Assembly (NCBI GenBank): GCA_963576565.1
Contig: OY755045.1
Location: 1,983,477-2,047,476, forward strand
DNA from: Aspidapion aeneum
Taxonomy: Eukaryota > Arthropoda > Insecta > Coleoptera > Brentidae
Length of the DNA: 64,000 nucleotides
Direction of reading: 5' to 3'
Shown piece by piece: positions 12,873 through 23,601 of this stretch (position 1 is the first letter of the stretch; each line of letters starts with the position of its first letter). Below the pieces are notes generated by a model. It had not been told where the DNA came from and did no database searches. It was given only the letters and a program-made list of their open reading frames with translations. A program made the position numbers and the translations under genes.

Positions 12873-13232
12873 CAGTGGCGCACCCAGGAATGTGGCTTGG
12901 GAGGGGGGGCCGACAGCTAAAACAACGGGCGCCTCGCAAAAATCGTGCAACCAAAAAAAAAACATAAAAAAAACATAAAAAAAAGAATTGTGTGTGGGAG
13001 CGGTCCGACAGTTCCAAAGGACGCCCCGCAACAATCTTGCGACCAAAAAAAAAAGGTCTTCTTGTTTTTCGCGGAACGCGACGAACTACCGCTGCTAGGG
13101 GGGGCCCGAGTCCTCATTATGTCAAATTTGAAGCTATTTTTTCTGTTTTATCATGAAATATGTAGAAAATATGTAAAAAATCTAAGGCTTGTGGGGGGCC
13201 CGGGCCCCGCTCCCCCCCTGGGTGCGCCCATG
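12873..13232. mobile_element. hAT-type MITE (CAGTGGCGCACCCAGG family)
   Basis: The left end CAGTGGCGCACCCAGG and right end CTGGGTGCGCCCATG are inverted. CCTAATA directly flanks both sides as the target duplication. The internal GAACGCGACGAACTAC and AATTTGAAGCTATTTTTTCT blocks match the element at 8912. Confidence 0.85.
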
Positions 13233-14751
13233 CCTAATATAAATTTAAATAACCACCCTTAACATGGCACCATACTAATAAAAATCTACCTTTTATTGTT
13301 CTAAAAATAAATTGAATTTCGTTTTAAATTATTTTAATAAAATGCTTATATTATAAATAATAATAATTGATACGAGACCATAGAAAATAAAATACCTAAG
13401 TATTTTTTAAATAAAAATACCATTTTAAATTTATATTTATCGTTTTGTTTTTAAATACTTTATGACATTTGCATATTAAATAAGATTTTTTTTCTATATA
13501 AATATATACACGGTGTTTCACAAACATCGAAACAGAGGTATATCTTGAAATTTTTGTAGCCTATTTAAGAACCGGATTTATATTAGTTAGTTAGCGACTT
13601 TAGTTTTAAATTTGAATTTGGTATGTCAATTTTGAGAGGTCAGCTGTCAGTTTTCTTTGTAAATTTGTCAGAATAAAGCCGACTCGACGAAATAAAGTCA
13701 GGTTTTATTGCAATAAGTCCCTATTATCAAGTATGGCCCTGCTATGTAATGTATATTCTACCGAAGGCAACATATTACATATTGTCTGTATAAATATAAT
13801 ATACTTGAAGGCATAGATTAGAATCTTGCCACTTTTGAACGTGACAAACGTTCCGAAATGCATATTATCTCACTCTGGCAGGCTGCCAGCAAGATATTTT
13901 TCTGGAGTTGACCCATTTTTTAGTCATTTTTACTCCCGAATCTTGGTACTCCGGTCAAAATGAAATATATGTATAAGCAGGAAACTCCTCCAAGAGTCTA
14001 TAGAGTTAAACACATTTTAGAAAGACTAAGGTTTTTAAAAAGTAGGTATTTAAATGACATATCATCCGTAAGCCTGCGATATCTTCTAACTAATATTTTC
14101 TGCTTTGTTTACTGCCCTTGCCCGCGCAGCAATGGCTAGAGAAGGTATTGTTTTTTTTTTATAAACGCCGAAAATGTGTCTTTTGGGTTTATTTGGACCT
14201 ATCTTAGCAATATCGTTGTGACGTCTGTGTGTGTGTGTGTATGTGTATATACGTGTGTTCGTAACACGATAGTTCCTAAACCGCTAAACCGATTTTGATG
14301 AAAGTAAAATAGCGTTAATAAACAGTTACAAACGAAAATATGTAGAGTTTTAAAAAAATAAACTCAATTTTAGTTTTTTTTTGCTGTCCTAAAAATTGAG
14401 TCCTATGTAGGTTAGCAGATATTTTAGGCTCACGGACGGATCTGATACCTTCCTAGCTAGCCTATCAGCACACTTCAAGTGAAGGCATGATATATCAGCC
14501 TTGAAAACAGTTTTTTGTAAATATCTCAGAAACTAAAGCACCCACGACGTTTTATTTTAGCAAAATGTACTCTACTATATTCCGAAAATGGCATATTGAT
14601 ACGATGCTACAATAAAAAGTTAACATTTTAATAATTAAAATAAACAAGAGCACTACAGAGGGAAACTGTTAAGTCATTTGAAGTATGTTTATTTTAGTAG
14701 AAACATAATTTACAATTATTTTAACTAATTGGATTGGATTTTAGCATAAAC
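13233..14751. other. intron between cassettes A and B; microsatellite and diverged repeats
   Basis: No exon is seen. A (GT)n tract lies at about 14227-14246. GCAGCAATGGCTAGAGAAGG (about 14128) recurs at about 20037. The block around 14270-14300 with CCGCTAAACCGATTTTGATG belongs to a repeat also present near 5330. Confidence 0.5.
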
Positions 14752-14926
14752 CAGTGGCGCACCTAGGCATATGTCATGACGGGGGGGGTCGGTTCGGTTG
14801 GGGGGGGGGGGGGTCGTTACCTCATGATGCCGAATTTTATGCTTATTTATTGTTTTATTCATGAAATTCTCAGGCTATGGGGGCCTATGCCCCAAAGCCC
14901 CCACTTCGCCCCGCTGGTACGCCCAT
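14752..14926. mobile_element. short, diverged hAT-type MITE
   Basis: It begins CAGTGGCGCACCTAGG, has a G-rich interior, and ends GCTGGTACGCCCAT, matching the family at 8912 and 12873 but reduced to 175 bp. I see no clean target duplication. Confidence 0.65.
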
Positions 14927-15159
14927 ATAATGCGTACTTAATAAATTAAAATCCTTTAAACCGATTGACTTTACTCGTATAAGCTCCTTAACTTCTTAAA
15001 GTATTGCTTAAAGCAAATTTTAATTAATTTTACCCAAAGAACTCGCTGAGTTTAATTAATTAAAATTTAGGAAAACCTGATAATTTGTCAGAAAAAAAAA
15101 TATTAAAAATTTTTTTTAATAAAAAAAACACCCAACTGCTAAATATACTTGTACCTACT

Positions 15160-15620
15160 AGTCGCCTACTAATACTAATCAGGAGGGTGGGGAGAACAGA
15201 AGGAGAGGAAGGGGGAAACTAGTAAAATGATGTTGGAAAAAAAGTCTAAAGCGTGTGCAGATAGAATTTTTGAAATTGCTCTATATTTGTGAAAGGTATA
15301 GCTACAACTATTACTAATAAGGAGGGAGGGGAGAACAGAGGGAGGAGGAAACTAGTAAAATAATGTTGGAAAAAAAGTCTTCTAGCGTGTGCAGAAAGAA
15401 CTTTTGAAATCGCTTTATATTTGTGAAAGTTATAGCTATGGCTATTACTAATAAGAATGGCGTAGAGGAGCGGGGGAAAGGCGGGGGGGGGCTAGTGAAA
15501 TGGTGTTGGAAAAAAAATCTGAAAGCGTATGCAGAAAGAATTTTTGAAATCGCTCTATATTTGATAAAATTATGCGAATATGGTTTTTGAATAGGGTGGG
15601 GGGAATGACAGGAGAAGAGA
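15160..15620. repeat. minisatellite, about 135-140-bp unit, just over three copies
   Basis: Units start near 15174, 15313 and 15448 at ACTAATAAGGAGGG or variants. Each contains GGAAACTAGT and GTTGGAAAAAAAGTCT. A single related unit occurs near 22290-22410, and its continuation is at 23602-23640 after a LINE insertion. Confidence 0.8.
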
Positions 15621-15830
15621 TGGGTGGGAGCAGGGAGGACTACAAAGTAACTAAGGCAAATTATAGGATATTTGCAATGGGTAATCAAAGGAATTTCAAT
15701 AAAATCGCCTGAAATTTCGATAACTTGTATGTCTTAAAGCTTACATCATGTGACAAAATGGCGTCTGAAGACCGCCATGTTGATTCCTGTTAAAAAAAAA
15801 TATAGCCTATAGCACTTTCGGCATAGTAGT
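15621..15830 (+). repeat. dispersed repeat interrupted by a hAT element
   Basis: The segment with GGGTAATCAAAGGAATTTCA and CATGTGACAAAATGGCGTCT is present again at about 43386-43600. It resumes after the hAT insertion at 17028-17160 (GGTTCAGCCGTTTAGC and GCCGTGCTGCAGTTGGG), so the hAT element is the younger insertion. Confidence 0.75.
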
Positions 15831-15838
15831 AATTCAAC

Positions 15839-17027
15839 CATTGGCGTAGCTAGCCTTGCATTTCAGGGGGGGCCGTGGCCCCGGTCTATCTTGAACAAAA
15901 AGCAAACATAGGTTTTAAAGAGTCGTGCAAAGTGTGCAATGAATAAAAAAAAAATACGCGCATTAAATGTTCTAATATTTTAATATAACAAATTTAATAA
16001 TACATTTACCAACTTATTTATATGTATACACAGGAAGTATGTAATTCAGCAATTCTACAAAGAAAGTTTTCTACGTCGCTGACTGAAAGCGTCTACCACA
16101 CTGTTTAAGTCGACCTCAACATCTTTTTCTATGAATAACAATGACAAACCTGAGTGTCTCTCTTGAGTCATAGTTGTTCTAAGCCAATTAAAAACTCTCC
16201 TCATGGCAGAGAAAGACCTCTCACAAGTTGCACTTGAAATTGGAAGAATACTCGCAACTTTAAAAAGTTGGTAGAGGTTTGGATAGGTGTTTTCTGCTAT
16301 ATGTTGTTTGATAGAATCATGACCAACAGTTTGATTTAACCGAAAAATACAATTCTTTAAAACGGTAATTTCTGCTCTTAGAGTAGAAGTATTAATATTA
16401 AAAATTTCCCGGTATTGCTCGACTAATTTATTCCATTTAACGACGTGGGAAAACTTAATATGAAAATGGTTATGAAATTGTCACCAAAATCGGAAAATTT
16501 TCATAAGACACTAAACGCTAACCTCAAAAAAACTAAAAAGATTATTATATTTATTTTAGAAAAACAGTTTAAAAAGGTCTTTTATAACCTTACGACATCT
16601 ACAACCCGATTTCGGAAACAGAGGGGCAAAGGTCGCTGTCTTTATTAAATGCGAAATTTAACTTACACTTCTATAATATTTTACAAGATGTCGCCAATAT
16701 GTATGAAATATTCAATATGCATAATTATGTTTAAATTTAAAAAATATTTTCGGGAAATTGCATAAGTGCAGAAAAGTTACCGATAATTTAAAGAGAAAAA
16801 GCCTAATTCCGCAAGACAAGGGATTTTCCTGAAATGTAAACATTATCTGAATGATTTTAAATTTTAATGCACCTATTTTATTTGAATATTTCCCGAATAA
16901 TAATAGAAAAGTATGTATTTTCAGCGTCATGTTCTTTTACTAGTAGTCGGTAGGGGAGGCCTAAAATATCTTAGGGGGGGCCTGAGGGACTTCAGGGGGG
17001 GCCAGGCCCCCCCTAGCTACGCCAATG
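15839..17027 (-). mobile_element. hAT transposon, internally decayed, with intact ends and 8-bp duplication
   Basis: The element is 1189 bp with inverted ends CATTGGCGTAGCTAG and an exact 8-bp target duplication AATTCAAC at 15831-15838 and 17028-17035. GC-rich subterminal stretches sit inside both ends. A fragment of transposase is encoded on the minus strand (next entry). The most 5' part of the transposase is absent, so this copy cannot be autonomous. Confidence 0.9.
16055..16470 (-). pseudogene. hAT transposase C-terminal dimerisation region
   Basis: Read on the minus strand from about 16470 to the stop at 16055-16057, the frame contains ILPISSATCERSFSAMRR, then FNWLRTTMTQERHSGL, and ends RRRKLSL. 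SATCERSFS...LRT..M...R is the signature of the hAT dimerisation domain, closest in style to the ZMYM1-like group. Upstream in the same frame about 60 residues (KWNKLVEQYREIFNI...) continue before a stop near 16480. It lies within the hAT element. It is a truncated, non-functional remnant; the family call is secure. Confidence 0.88.
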
Positions 17028-17414
17028 AATTCAACGACACCTTTTTTGTCGAAATCGGTTCAGCCGTTTAGCCTTTAGCGTGACACAAACATACTTACAT
17101 ACATACAAGAATCGAAAAACATTACCCTTCATTTTGCCGTGCTGCAGTTGGGCCACAGAAGCTTCTGAGGTTGGGTAAAAAGAAATTTGGACATCACAGT
17201 TTTTACAAACTACGAATCAAAAGATGAGAATTCTACCCCTCACCTAGCCAAAATAATAGTCTCTTATGTGATTTAAAACTTTAGCTTTATTTGCCAAAAA
17301 TAATAATTTATTATGATACTTTCAAAATAAGATTTTTTAGATATCCTAACGAAGAAAAAAAACCACAGTTTACATGTTTTTTTTAATTATTTTTTTTTCT
17401 ACATTATTTTTAAG

Positions 17415-17588
17415 GAATCGAGGAGACCTCCAGGAAAGCTGTTTTCCTTTTTAAACCCTTTGGCAATCGAAATATGGTTTTCCATGGCAGGAGCCTACGT
17501 CATCGTTTCCATTACGATTTGTATCGTAGCGAGGATTTCTCCCGTTGAATGGAGAGAAATGGAGCTTTGTGATGACTGCTTGTTAAAG
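17415..17588 (+). CDS. kainate receptor cassette B, exon 1: M1
   Basis: This is a 58-codon exon, phase 0 at both ends as chosen: acceptor TTTTTAAG before 17415, donor AAG|GTCAAG after 17588. It encodes GKLFSFLNPLAIEIW, an M1 helix, and VARISPVEW, aligning block by block with cassette A (LFSFMNPLAFEIW ... ARFSPYEW). After EW the sequence departs from cassette A (REMELCDDCLLK). The 3' end is the least certain point because GTCAAG is a weak donor. It was chosen because it keeps the frame into the next exon. Retention of the following intron would truncate the protein at a TAA near 17652. Confidence 0.85.
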
Positions 17589-17714
17589 GTCAAGTTATCA
17601 AATTGGAATTTAAAGAAATATATTCTTTGGAATAAAGTTTACAGTTTACCTTAAATATCGTTATTTTATTGTAGGGTTTCTTAAGATATCTAAGTTTATT
17701 TTAGTACATGTATG

Positions 17715-18690
17715 AGCCAAATTGGCATTTTTAACTTTCAAAAATTAATTCCTTTTAGTGACGTCATCCGTTACGCTTCCCTCAATTTCCATTCTTTCTT
17801 TTATGAACTCATTTCTTGTGTGATCTGTTCTAGTTCTTCTTATTGCATCCATTTCGACACTTTCCATTTTTGTTTTGTATGTTTCTGTTACGCGCCAAGT
17901 CTCTATTCCATACAACAGCGTACTACATTCTTTTTTATCTCTCTGCTCCACAAAATACTGTTAAGAAATCCAATAACCTTTTTTGCTTTTACTATTATTT
18001 TTTCCAGTTCTTTACAGTCTGTTCCTGTCTCATCAAAAGTGTTGTTTGTACATTGTCTAGTTTGAACTCACTTTATTCGTTTCCAATACACAAGTACTGT
18101 GTCGTGTCCACATTCACTCTTAACTTTTGGTATTCTTCTTTATCATTAGCTATAATTACTTGGTCGTTAGTAAATCGGTCGTTAAGTTGTATTTCTATGC
18201 CGTGTACTTTACGTTTCTAGTTTTTTGGAGCTACTACGATATATATTTTAAAAAGAGTTGGATAGATACAACATCCCTGTCTTAAGCCTTTCGTTACCAG
18301 GAATTCTTTTGAAAGTCGATTTCCAATTTTAATTTTAGATTTTGACCCTTCGTATAGTTCTTTTATCGCTTTTATTTATGTATGATTTTTATTAGTTTGC
18401 TCTAACACTGTCCATAATTTTTCTACTGGAACGGTATCATATGCTTTTTGTAGGTCCACAAAGGTAACATGAGTCTCTATATTTCTGGCACTCCTTTTCT
18501 CAATTACTTGTATAACACAAAAAACATTATCACTACAAGATCTGCCTGCACGAAATCTAAGAATCGCACTTAGAGTACTGGTTACTGAAATTCCTCTGTA
18601 ATTGTTGCAATTCAACTTGTTTCCTTTTTTATGTATTGAATGTATAAAAAATATCATTAAAATCAGAAGGATTCTGCCAATTTTTTTTTA
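17715..18690 (-). pseudogene. RTE-like LINE reverse transcriptase fragment
   Basis: On the minus strand, from high to low coordinates: NYRGISVTSTLS near 18600, GRSCSDNVF, FVDLQKAYDTVP near 18440, GLRQGCCIYPTLF near 18270, then NDQVIIAND where the catalytic FADDQ should be, and LLYGIETWRVTETYKTKMES near 17890. Several frameshifts and a deletion have removed the catalytic pair. It sits in the intron between cassette B exons 1 and 2, opposite in sense to the receptor. Relatives are at 33447-34248 and 36001-36580. The clade name is tentative. Confidence 0.82.
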
Positions 18691-18842
18691 TATCACGGCA
18701 AATAGTAGGTTTCCATTTTAAACCTCTATCAGTTTGACACAACAATTGTAACAGACCCTATGTATCTTCTTGCTTTTTAAAACGTTTGCTATTAATCCTA
18801 ATAATTTCCAAAATGATAACTGGACCTGGTTATTTATTAAAG

Positions 18843-18963
18843 AAATATGCCGACGAATATGACATGGAATATCATCAATGTCATCATGGAGAAATGGCAA
18901 TCAATGGAAGCGATATCTCATCTGGAATCGGTAGCGATCATGAAAATGATAACGAAGAAGATG
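18843..18963 (+). CDS. kainate receptor cassette B, exon 2: histidine/acidic linker
   Basis: Phase 0 start after TTATTTATTAAAG; phase 1 end at G|GTATGT. It encodes KYADEYDMEYHQCHHGEMAI followed by a Ser/Gly stretch and SDHENDNEED. The reading frame joins exactly to the exons on both sides. It has no counterpart in cassette A. The residues fall between M1 and the pore helix, which is cytoplasmic in all ionotropic glutamate receptors. I recognise no domain. Cys and paired His residues are compatible with metal binding, but that is speculation. Confidence 0.78.
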
Positions 18964-19096
18964 GTATGTCCTATATGCTTGAATAAGCTTAAAGTAATCT
19001 GCTAGAATTTATTAAGAAAACATAATGCAATCTATCCAAAAAACCAAAACTTTATCTAGCAAAAAAAGCCTTATTAGCATATTTTAATATTTTTAG

Positions 19097-19686
19097 ATGA
19101 TAACGAAGGTCTAGCAATAGATCAACAAGAACGTATCTCTTTCCTTAAACACCATAACCAAGAATCAAATTTAAGAACAGCTCATCATAGACAAATCGGC
19201 CTTTCAAAAGATCTTCAAAGTACATCACATGGTAATCAAAGTACAGATAAAGGCGTAGTTCATAGATCTGCTTCAGATCATGCTGATATGAATTTAAATG
19301 ATCAACAATCAACTTCGCAAGCTCTTGTTCCTTATACACCCAGAAACGCTCTAAACAAGCCTCCCTTTAATAAAGATAGATATCCAAGTTTAAAATCCAA
19401 TCCAAATACTGATGATTTCAATGAAAATATTAATATTCCTGTTGCACTACCTCAACTGGATGGAACATATGACTCAAACTTTGATCATGAAAATTATCAC
19501 CACTATCACAGTCAAGATGGAATATTGGAAAACGAACATCATGATTTGGGTCACAATCATGATCACGACTTCGAAGGTGGTGGTGAAATAACGTTGGATG
19601 TTTTAGAAAACGGATTTACCCTTGGAAATAGTTTCTGGTTTGCCATTGGGAGTCTTATGCAACAAGGTTCTGACTTAAATCCAAAG
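19097..19686 (+). CDS. kainate receptor cassette B, exon 3: long linker and pore loop with Gln at the Q/R site
   Basis: The acceptor is TATTTTTAG before 19097 and the donor AAG|GTATGA after 19686. Phase 1 start, phase 0 end. About 170 residues of hydrophilic linker rich in His, Asp, Asn and Gln (for example [11 protein letters not shown] and [16 protein letters not shown]) lead into [20 protein letters not shown] and SDLNPK. The pore stretch is canonical, with glutamine (CAA, 19660-19662) at the Q/R site and aspartate four residues on. The exon ends on the same NPK as cassette A and joins in frame to 34900. Together B exons give 295 codons against 86 in A. Confidence 0.9.
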
Positions 19687-20440
19687 GTATGAAAATTAAT
19701 ATGACGCTAGAAAAAATATTGTTTGCTGCTGTTTAAAAAGCTAGAAGCTTATTTAATGCTAGATAATTTAAACGAAATTAAAGCAGCTAGATTAAATAGA
19801 GAAACATTAGAAAGGCCAGCAATTAAAACTAAAGTAATAATGAGTTTAATTCAGCGAAAGACAAAACTAAAATGCAATGATACTGATAAAATAGCATTAA
19901 GCATATGGAGAATCTTACCAATTTAATATTCATCGAATCAAAAAATATTGATGTAAAAATATTACTATTACATGATGTAATTCTTTTTTTAAATGAAAGC
20001 TATATTATACTTTTATCTTCCTAGCCAGCGCAGCAATGGCTAGAGAAGGTATGCTGAGTGTGCTAAAGAGCTAGTAAGGTATCAGATTTATAAAGGATCC
20101 TTTTATTTTTATTTATTTTTTGGATTGTTTTTCCAACACTCACCAACTTTTATTTTTTCTCGAAAGATCAAACCCTATTTCCCCCATTTAGAGAGACACA
20201 CATATCCGATCAATTAATCTAGTTCCCTTGGGGGAATCTTGAGTTAAGCCTTCAATAATTTAAGATTAACATGTCTTAATGTTCTACGGTAAAGCCCCTG
20301 GTAAGGAGGTGGGATGTGGCATGCTCCATCATTGAGAGTGTTATCTTTATTCTAGCTACTGTAGAGGGTCCTTAATAATTTCAAGCGTAAACATTGGAAG
20401 GAGATAGCCATGAAAACTATTAAATAGAAAAAAATTAACA
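19687..20440. other. intron after cassette B, no exon supported
   Basis: A 67-codon frame at 19723-19926 (Lys/Leu/Asn-rich) starts 36 bp after the cassette B donor. It has no recognisable domain, and the receptor frame meets a TGA two codons past the donor. I do not call it a gene. The remainder is AT-rich with a GCAGCAATGGCTAGAGAAGG repeat block near 20037. Confidence 0.45.
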
Positions 20441-20446
20441 AAAAAA

Positions 20447-20495
20447 CAACCCAACTGCTAAATTTACTTGTAACTACTAGTCGAAGTTGGGTACA
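20447..20495 (+). repeat. stem-loop repeat CCCAACTGC...GAAGTTGGG
   Basis: One of four copies of a roughly 45-bp block: CCCAACTGCTAAATTTACTT, a loop with ACTAGTCG, then GAAGTTGGGTAC. The others are at 15129-15166, 22077-22122 (inverted) and 42667-42712. This copy and the inverted one at 22077 bracket the Jockey-like fragment. Confidence 0.7.
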
Positions 20496-20699
20496 AAATT
20501 GATAGGTATACCTATAATAATGTACGACATGCTTCAGTTTTTTTTTATTTGTCAAATACACTGTGTTTATTGTATTACAATCTAATCAGTAAGACTAATT
20601 AGCAATTTTGTTTTAACTTAATTTACTAGAAAAGTCAGATTTAAACTTAGGGTTCACTCAACAGTTCTCCCCGCTTTGTTTAGTCTGTAACTCACAATA

Positions 20700-22000
20700 G
20701 TGTTGTGTTTATAGCATTATTTTGTTTTATATAATTCACATATTTTACTAGCTCAAACGGCTTCACTCTTTTTAGTCTTCGAACTAGCATAGTATTGTCT
20801 AGAAGCTGAATTGCTTCCACATTCACATGAGTCTATCTTCATGGCTTTTTGCGTACTTTTTTGTAGTCTCTGCTACAGTTTCGATTTTTAGATCTCGATG
20901 AAGGTCACTATTTCGAACGTACCAAGGTGCATTCACAATGTTTCTTAATACTTTATTTTGAAATCTCTGTAAAACTAGAATGTTACTCTCTTTAGCACAA
21001 CCCCATAGTTGAATACCATATGTCCATACTGGTTTCAGTATTTGTCTATAAAGCAGTAACTTATTATGAATTGTTAAATTTGACTTCCTTCCAATTAGCC
21101 AGTTCATTTTTCTTTACCTTATCTCAAGTTCTTCTTTTTTCTTCTTAACATGTGCTTTCCAGCGCAATTTGGCATCAAGTGTTATACCGATATATTTTGC
21201 CTGACTTGAATATGGTACGAGAATATTGTTAATTGTTATTTGTATGTGATTTATATTTTTGTTTGTAAAATCAACATGAATTGATTTGGTTTCATTTAAT
21301 TTTATTCGCCACTTTGTGGTCCAACTGTGAACTTCTGTGACTACATCCTGAAGTTTTTCTATGCATTTTTTAATAGATTTTTCTACCGTCAATAAACCAG
21401 TATCATCGGCAAATGTTGCTAAGTGGCAATTTTCTGGCTTTGGGATATCACAAGTGAATAATAAGTATAGATATGGGCCTAGTACGCTACCCTGGGGCCC
21501 GCCTGCTTGAATGTCTCTTAAATTTGAGTATGTGTCTTCCTGTTTTACTCTAAAATGTCTATCAGATATGTATAATTCCAAAATATCCGAATATTGTTTT
21601 GGCAGAAACCGTTTTAGTTTAAAAGTAAGGCCTTCATGCCACACTTTGTCAAATGCTTGTGCTACATCTAGAAAAACTGCAGAACAAACTTTTCCCTCTT
21701 CTAGTGCTTTTTCTATTATATTAGTAATTCTATGTACTTGATTTATCGTGGAATGCTTGTCTCGAAAACCAAATTGATGAGATGGAATAATTTCTTGTGT
21801 TTCTATGATGGGTTTTATTCTTTTAAGCAATAATTTCTCATAGAGCTTGGATATAATTGGCAGCAAAGATATTGGCCTGTAAGATGACACGTCATGGAGT
21901 AGTTTTCCCGGTTTTGGGATCATGATAACTTCTGCGACTTTCCACAGTTTAGGTACATACCTAAGCCTAAAGGACGCATTAATTAGGTTGGACATGCTTC
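20700..22000 (-). pseudogene. Jockey-like LINE: reverse transcriptase and C-terminal part
   Basis: A 293-residue frame at 21995-21114 holds the RT blocks in order: IPKPGKLLHDVSSYRPISLL, KLYEKLLLKRI, HQFGFRDKHSTINQ, VFLDVAQAFDKVWHEGL, QAGGPQGSVLGPYL and the catalytic ATFADDTGLL. After a frameshift near 21110 the frame continues NWLIGRKSNLTIHNKLLLYR and YGIQLWGCAKESN to about 20830. A further frameshift leads to LLDNTMLVRRLKRVKPFEL. This C-terminus and FADD context are typical of the Jockey clade. The copy is 5'-truncated and carries at least two frame breaks, so it is dead. Confidence 0.88.
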
Positions 22001-22410
22001 CGTTTTGATGCCTAAATCGTACTTATGAAATTATACAGTTTCGTATTTTTATGAATCAGGTTATTGGGTAATTTTGTACCCAACTGCGACAAGTACTTGC
22101 AAGTAAATTTAGCGATTGGGTGTTTTTTTATTAATTTTTTTTTATTTCTAACTCTTCGGTTTAATTCTTATTCATCCTTATAAAAAGCACTATGCATTTA
22201 CCATTCATTTAGCTTTACCCAAAAAGTATGTGTAGTTTTCTACGGACGCGAACAGTGTTACCTTCCATTGAGTGAAGGTGGGGCCTAGTAAGGGAGGGGA
22301 AGGAGGGAACTAGTAACATGGTGTCGAAAAAAATCTTAAAGCGTTTGCAGAAAGAATTTTTAAAATCGCTCTATATTTATGAAAGATATAGCTATATAAC
22401 TATTACTAAT
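22001..22410. repeat. stem-loop repeat and a minisatellite unit
   Basis: 22077-22122 is the inverted copy of the CCCAACTGC stem-loop. About 22285-22410 is one unit of the minisatellite described at 15160, with GGAACTAGTAACATGGTGTC. No gene is present. Confidence 0.65.
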
Positions 22411-23601
22411 AGATAGATAGATAGATAGATAGATATTTATTTCATTCCGAGCACCACAATACAGTAGAAAGGAACAAGTCAAAAAGTAGTACATTAGAAA
22501 AAACTTACTAAGTAAAAAAAATATTTAAAAAAATCACAATTTAACATGACTTAAAACAAACAATAATATGACTTATAAAATCACAAAAAACACTAAAAAA
22601 CTAAAATAATAAAATAATAAAACGACCGAGAGACCACAACCCAAAACGTTCGGTATATTAGCCAATAGCTTTTAGGAACTCTGTTATAGAATAAAATGCA
22701 TTATTGCTCAAAAATGTTTTTAACTGGGATTTAAATTTTTTATTGGACAGACTTTTTAGCTCCTCTGGAAGAGGATTATATAGGCGCAGACCAGCAAAAA
22801 TTGGTGAGCTCTTAAAATACTCATGATTATGTCTTTGAATACAAAAGTTGTTTCGATTTCTGGTGGCATATTGATGATAGGTTCCATTAATTGCAAAATT
22901 TGATTTATTTTTATGAATATATGTTAAAATATTAAGTAAATAAATTGATATCACAGTTAGTATTTTATGCTTTTTAAAGATTTCTCTGCAACTGGAATTA
23001 TAGGGTAGATCAAACATCAGACGAAGGATTCTTTTCTGAGCGATAAGAACCCTCGTAACATCGCTAGCCTGACCCCACACAACAATGTTGTACGATATGG
23101 TCGAAAAAGCTAGAGCGTAGTAGACGTCGAGTAAGGCATTTTTAGTGAGAGAATTTTTTAAGGAGCTCAACATATAAAAGTTTTTGTTAAGTTTAGAGCA
23201 CACTGAGTCAATATGCTGGCTCCAATTCAGTTGACAATCGATTATAACACCAAGAAATTTTGCAGTTTTCTCAGTTTTAACAATATGGCCATTAAAATCA
23301 AAAGACCAGTTCAGGGTTGGTTGTCTGATTGTTGTAATTTCAAGACATACGGTTTTACTGCAATTGATCATTATATTGTTTTTCTCGCATCACTCTGTTA
23401 GTTCTGAAAGCATTATTTTAATATCTTGAAGAACCGCGATACTGCATTTACCTGATATAACTATAGTAGTGTCGTCACAATATTGAAAAATTAAGCCCTT
23501 AGTGATATGTTCAGGTAAGTCATTAATAAAAAGTAAAAACATTAAAGGCGCTAAAACACTTCCTTGTGGCGTTCCCAGCTCTAAGTCTTTAAAATCTGAA
23601 T
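22411..23601 (-). mobile_element. LINE insertion with TATC microsatellite tail (CR1/L2-like)
   Basis: The minus strand runs from a 5'-truncated RT domain (near 23600) to a 3' tail of GATA/TATC repeats at 22411-22432. The minisatellite unit broken at 22410 resumes at about 23602 (AATAAGGCGGGTGG), which fixes the insertion limits. A short tandem tail without poly(A) is usual for CR1/L2/Daphne-type LINEs; the exact clade is inference. Confidence 0.75.
22658..23600 (-). pseudogene. reverse transcriptase C-terminal half with one in-frame stop
   Basis: On the minus strand: LGTPQGSVLAPLMFLLFIND, then QYCDDTTIVI, where the usual YADD catalytic box reads YCDD. A single TGA near 23398 follows (LTE*CEKNN). 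An intact 237-residue frame to 22658 contains FLGVIIDCQLNWSQHI, SYNIVVWGQAS and FAGLRLYNPLPEEL. These are RT palm and thumb blocks and the C-terminal region of non-LTR elements. 5'-truncated and interrupted. Confidence 0.85.

Noticed and set aside
19723..19926. 67-codon frame just after the cassette B donor, considered as an alternative 3' end
   Set aside because: The receptor frame stops two codons after 19686, there is no acceptor-like sequence before the frame, and there is no domain or conservation evidence.
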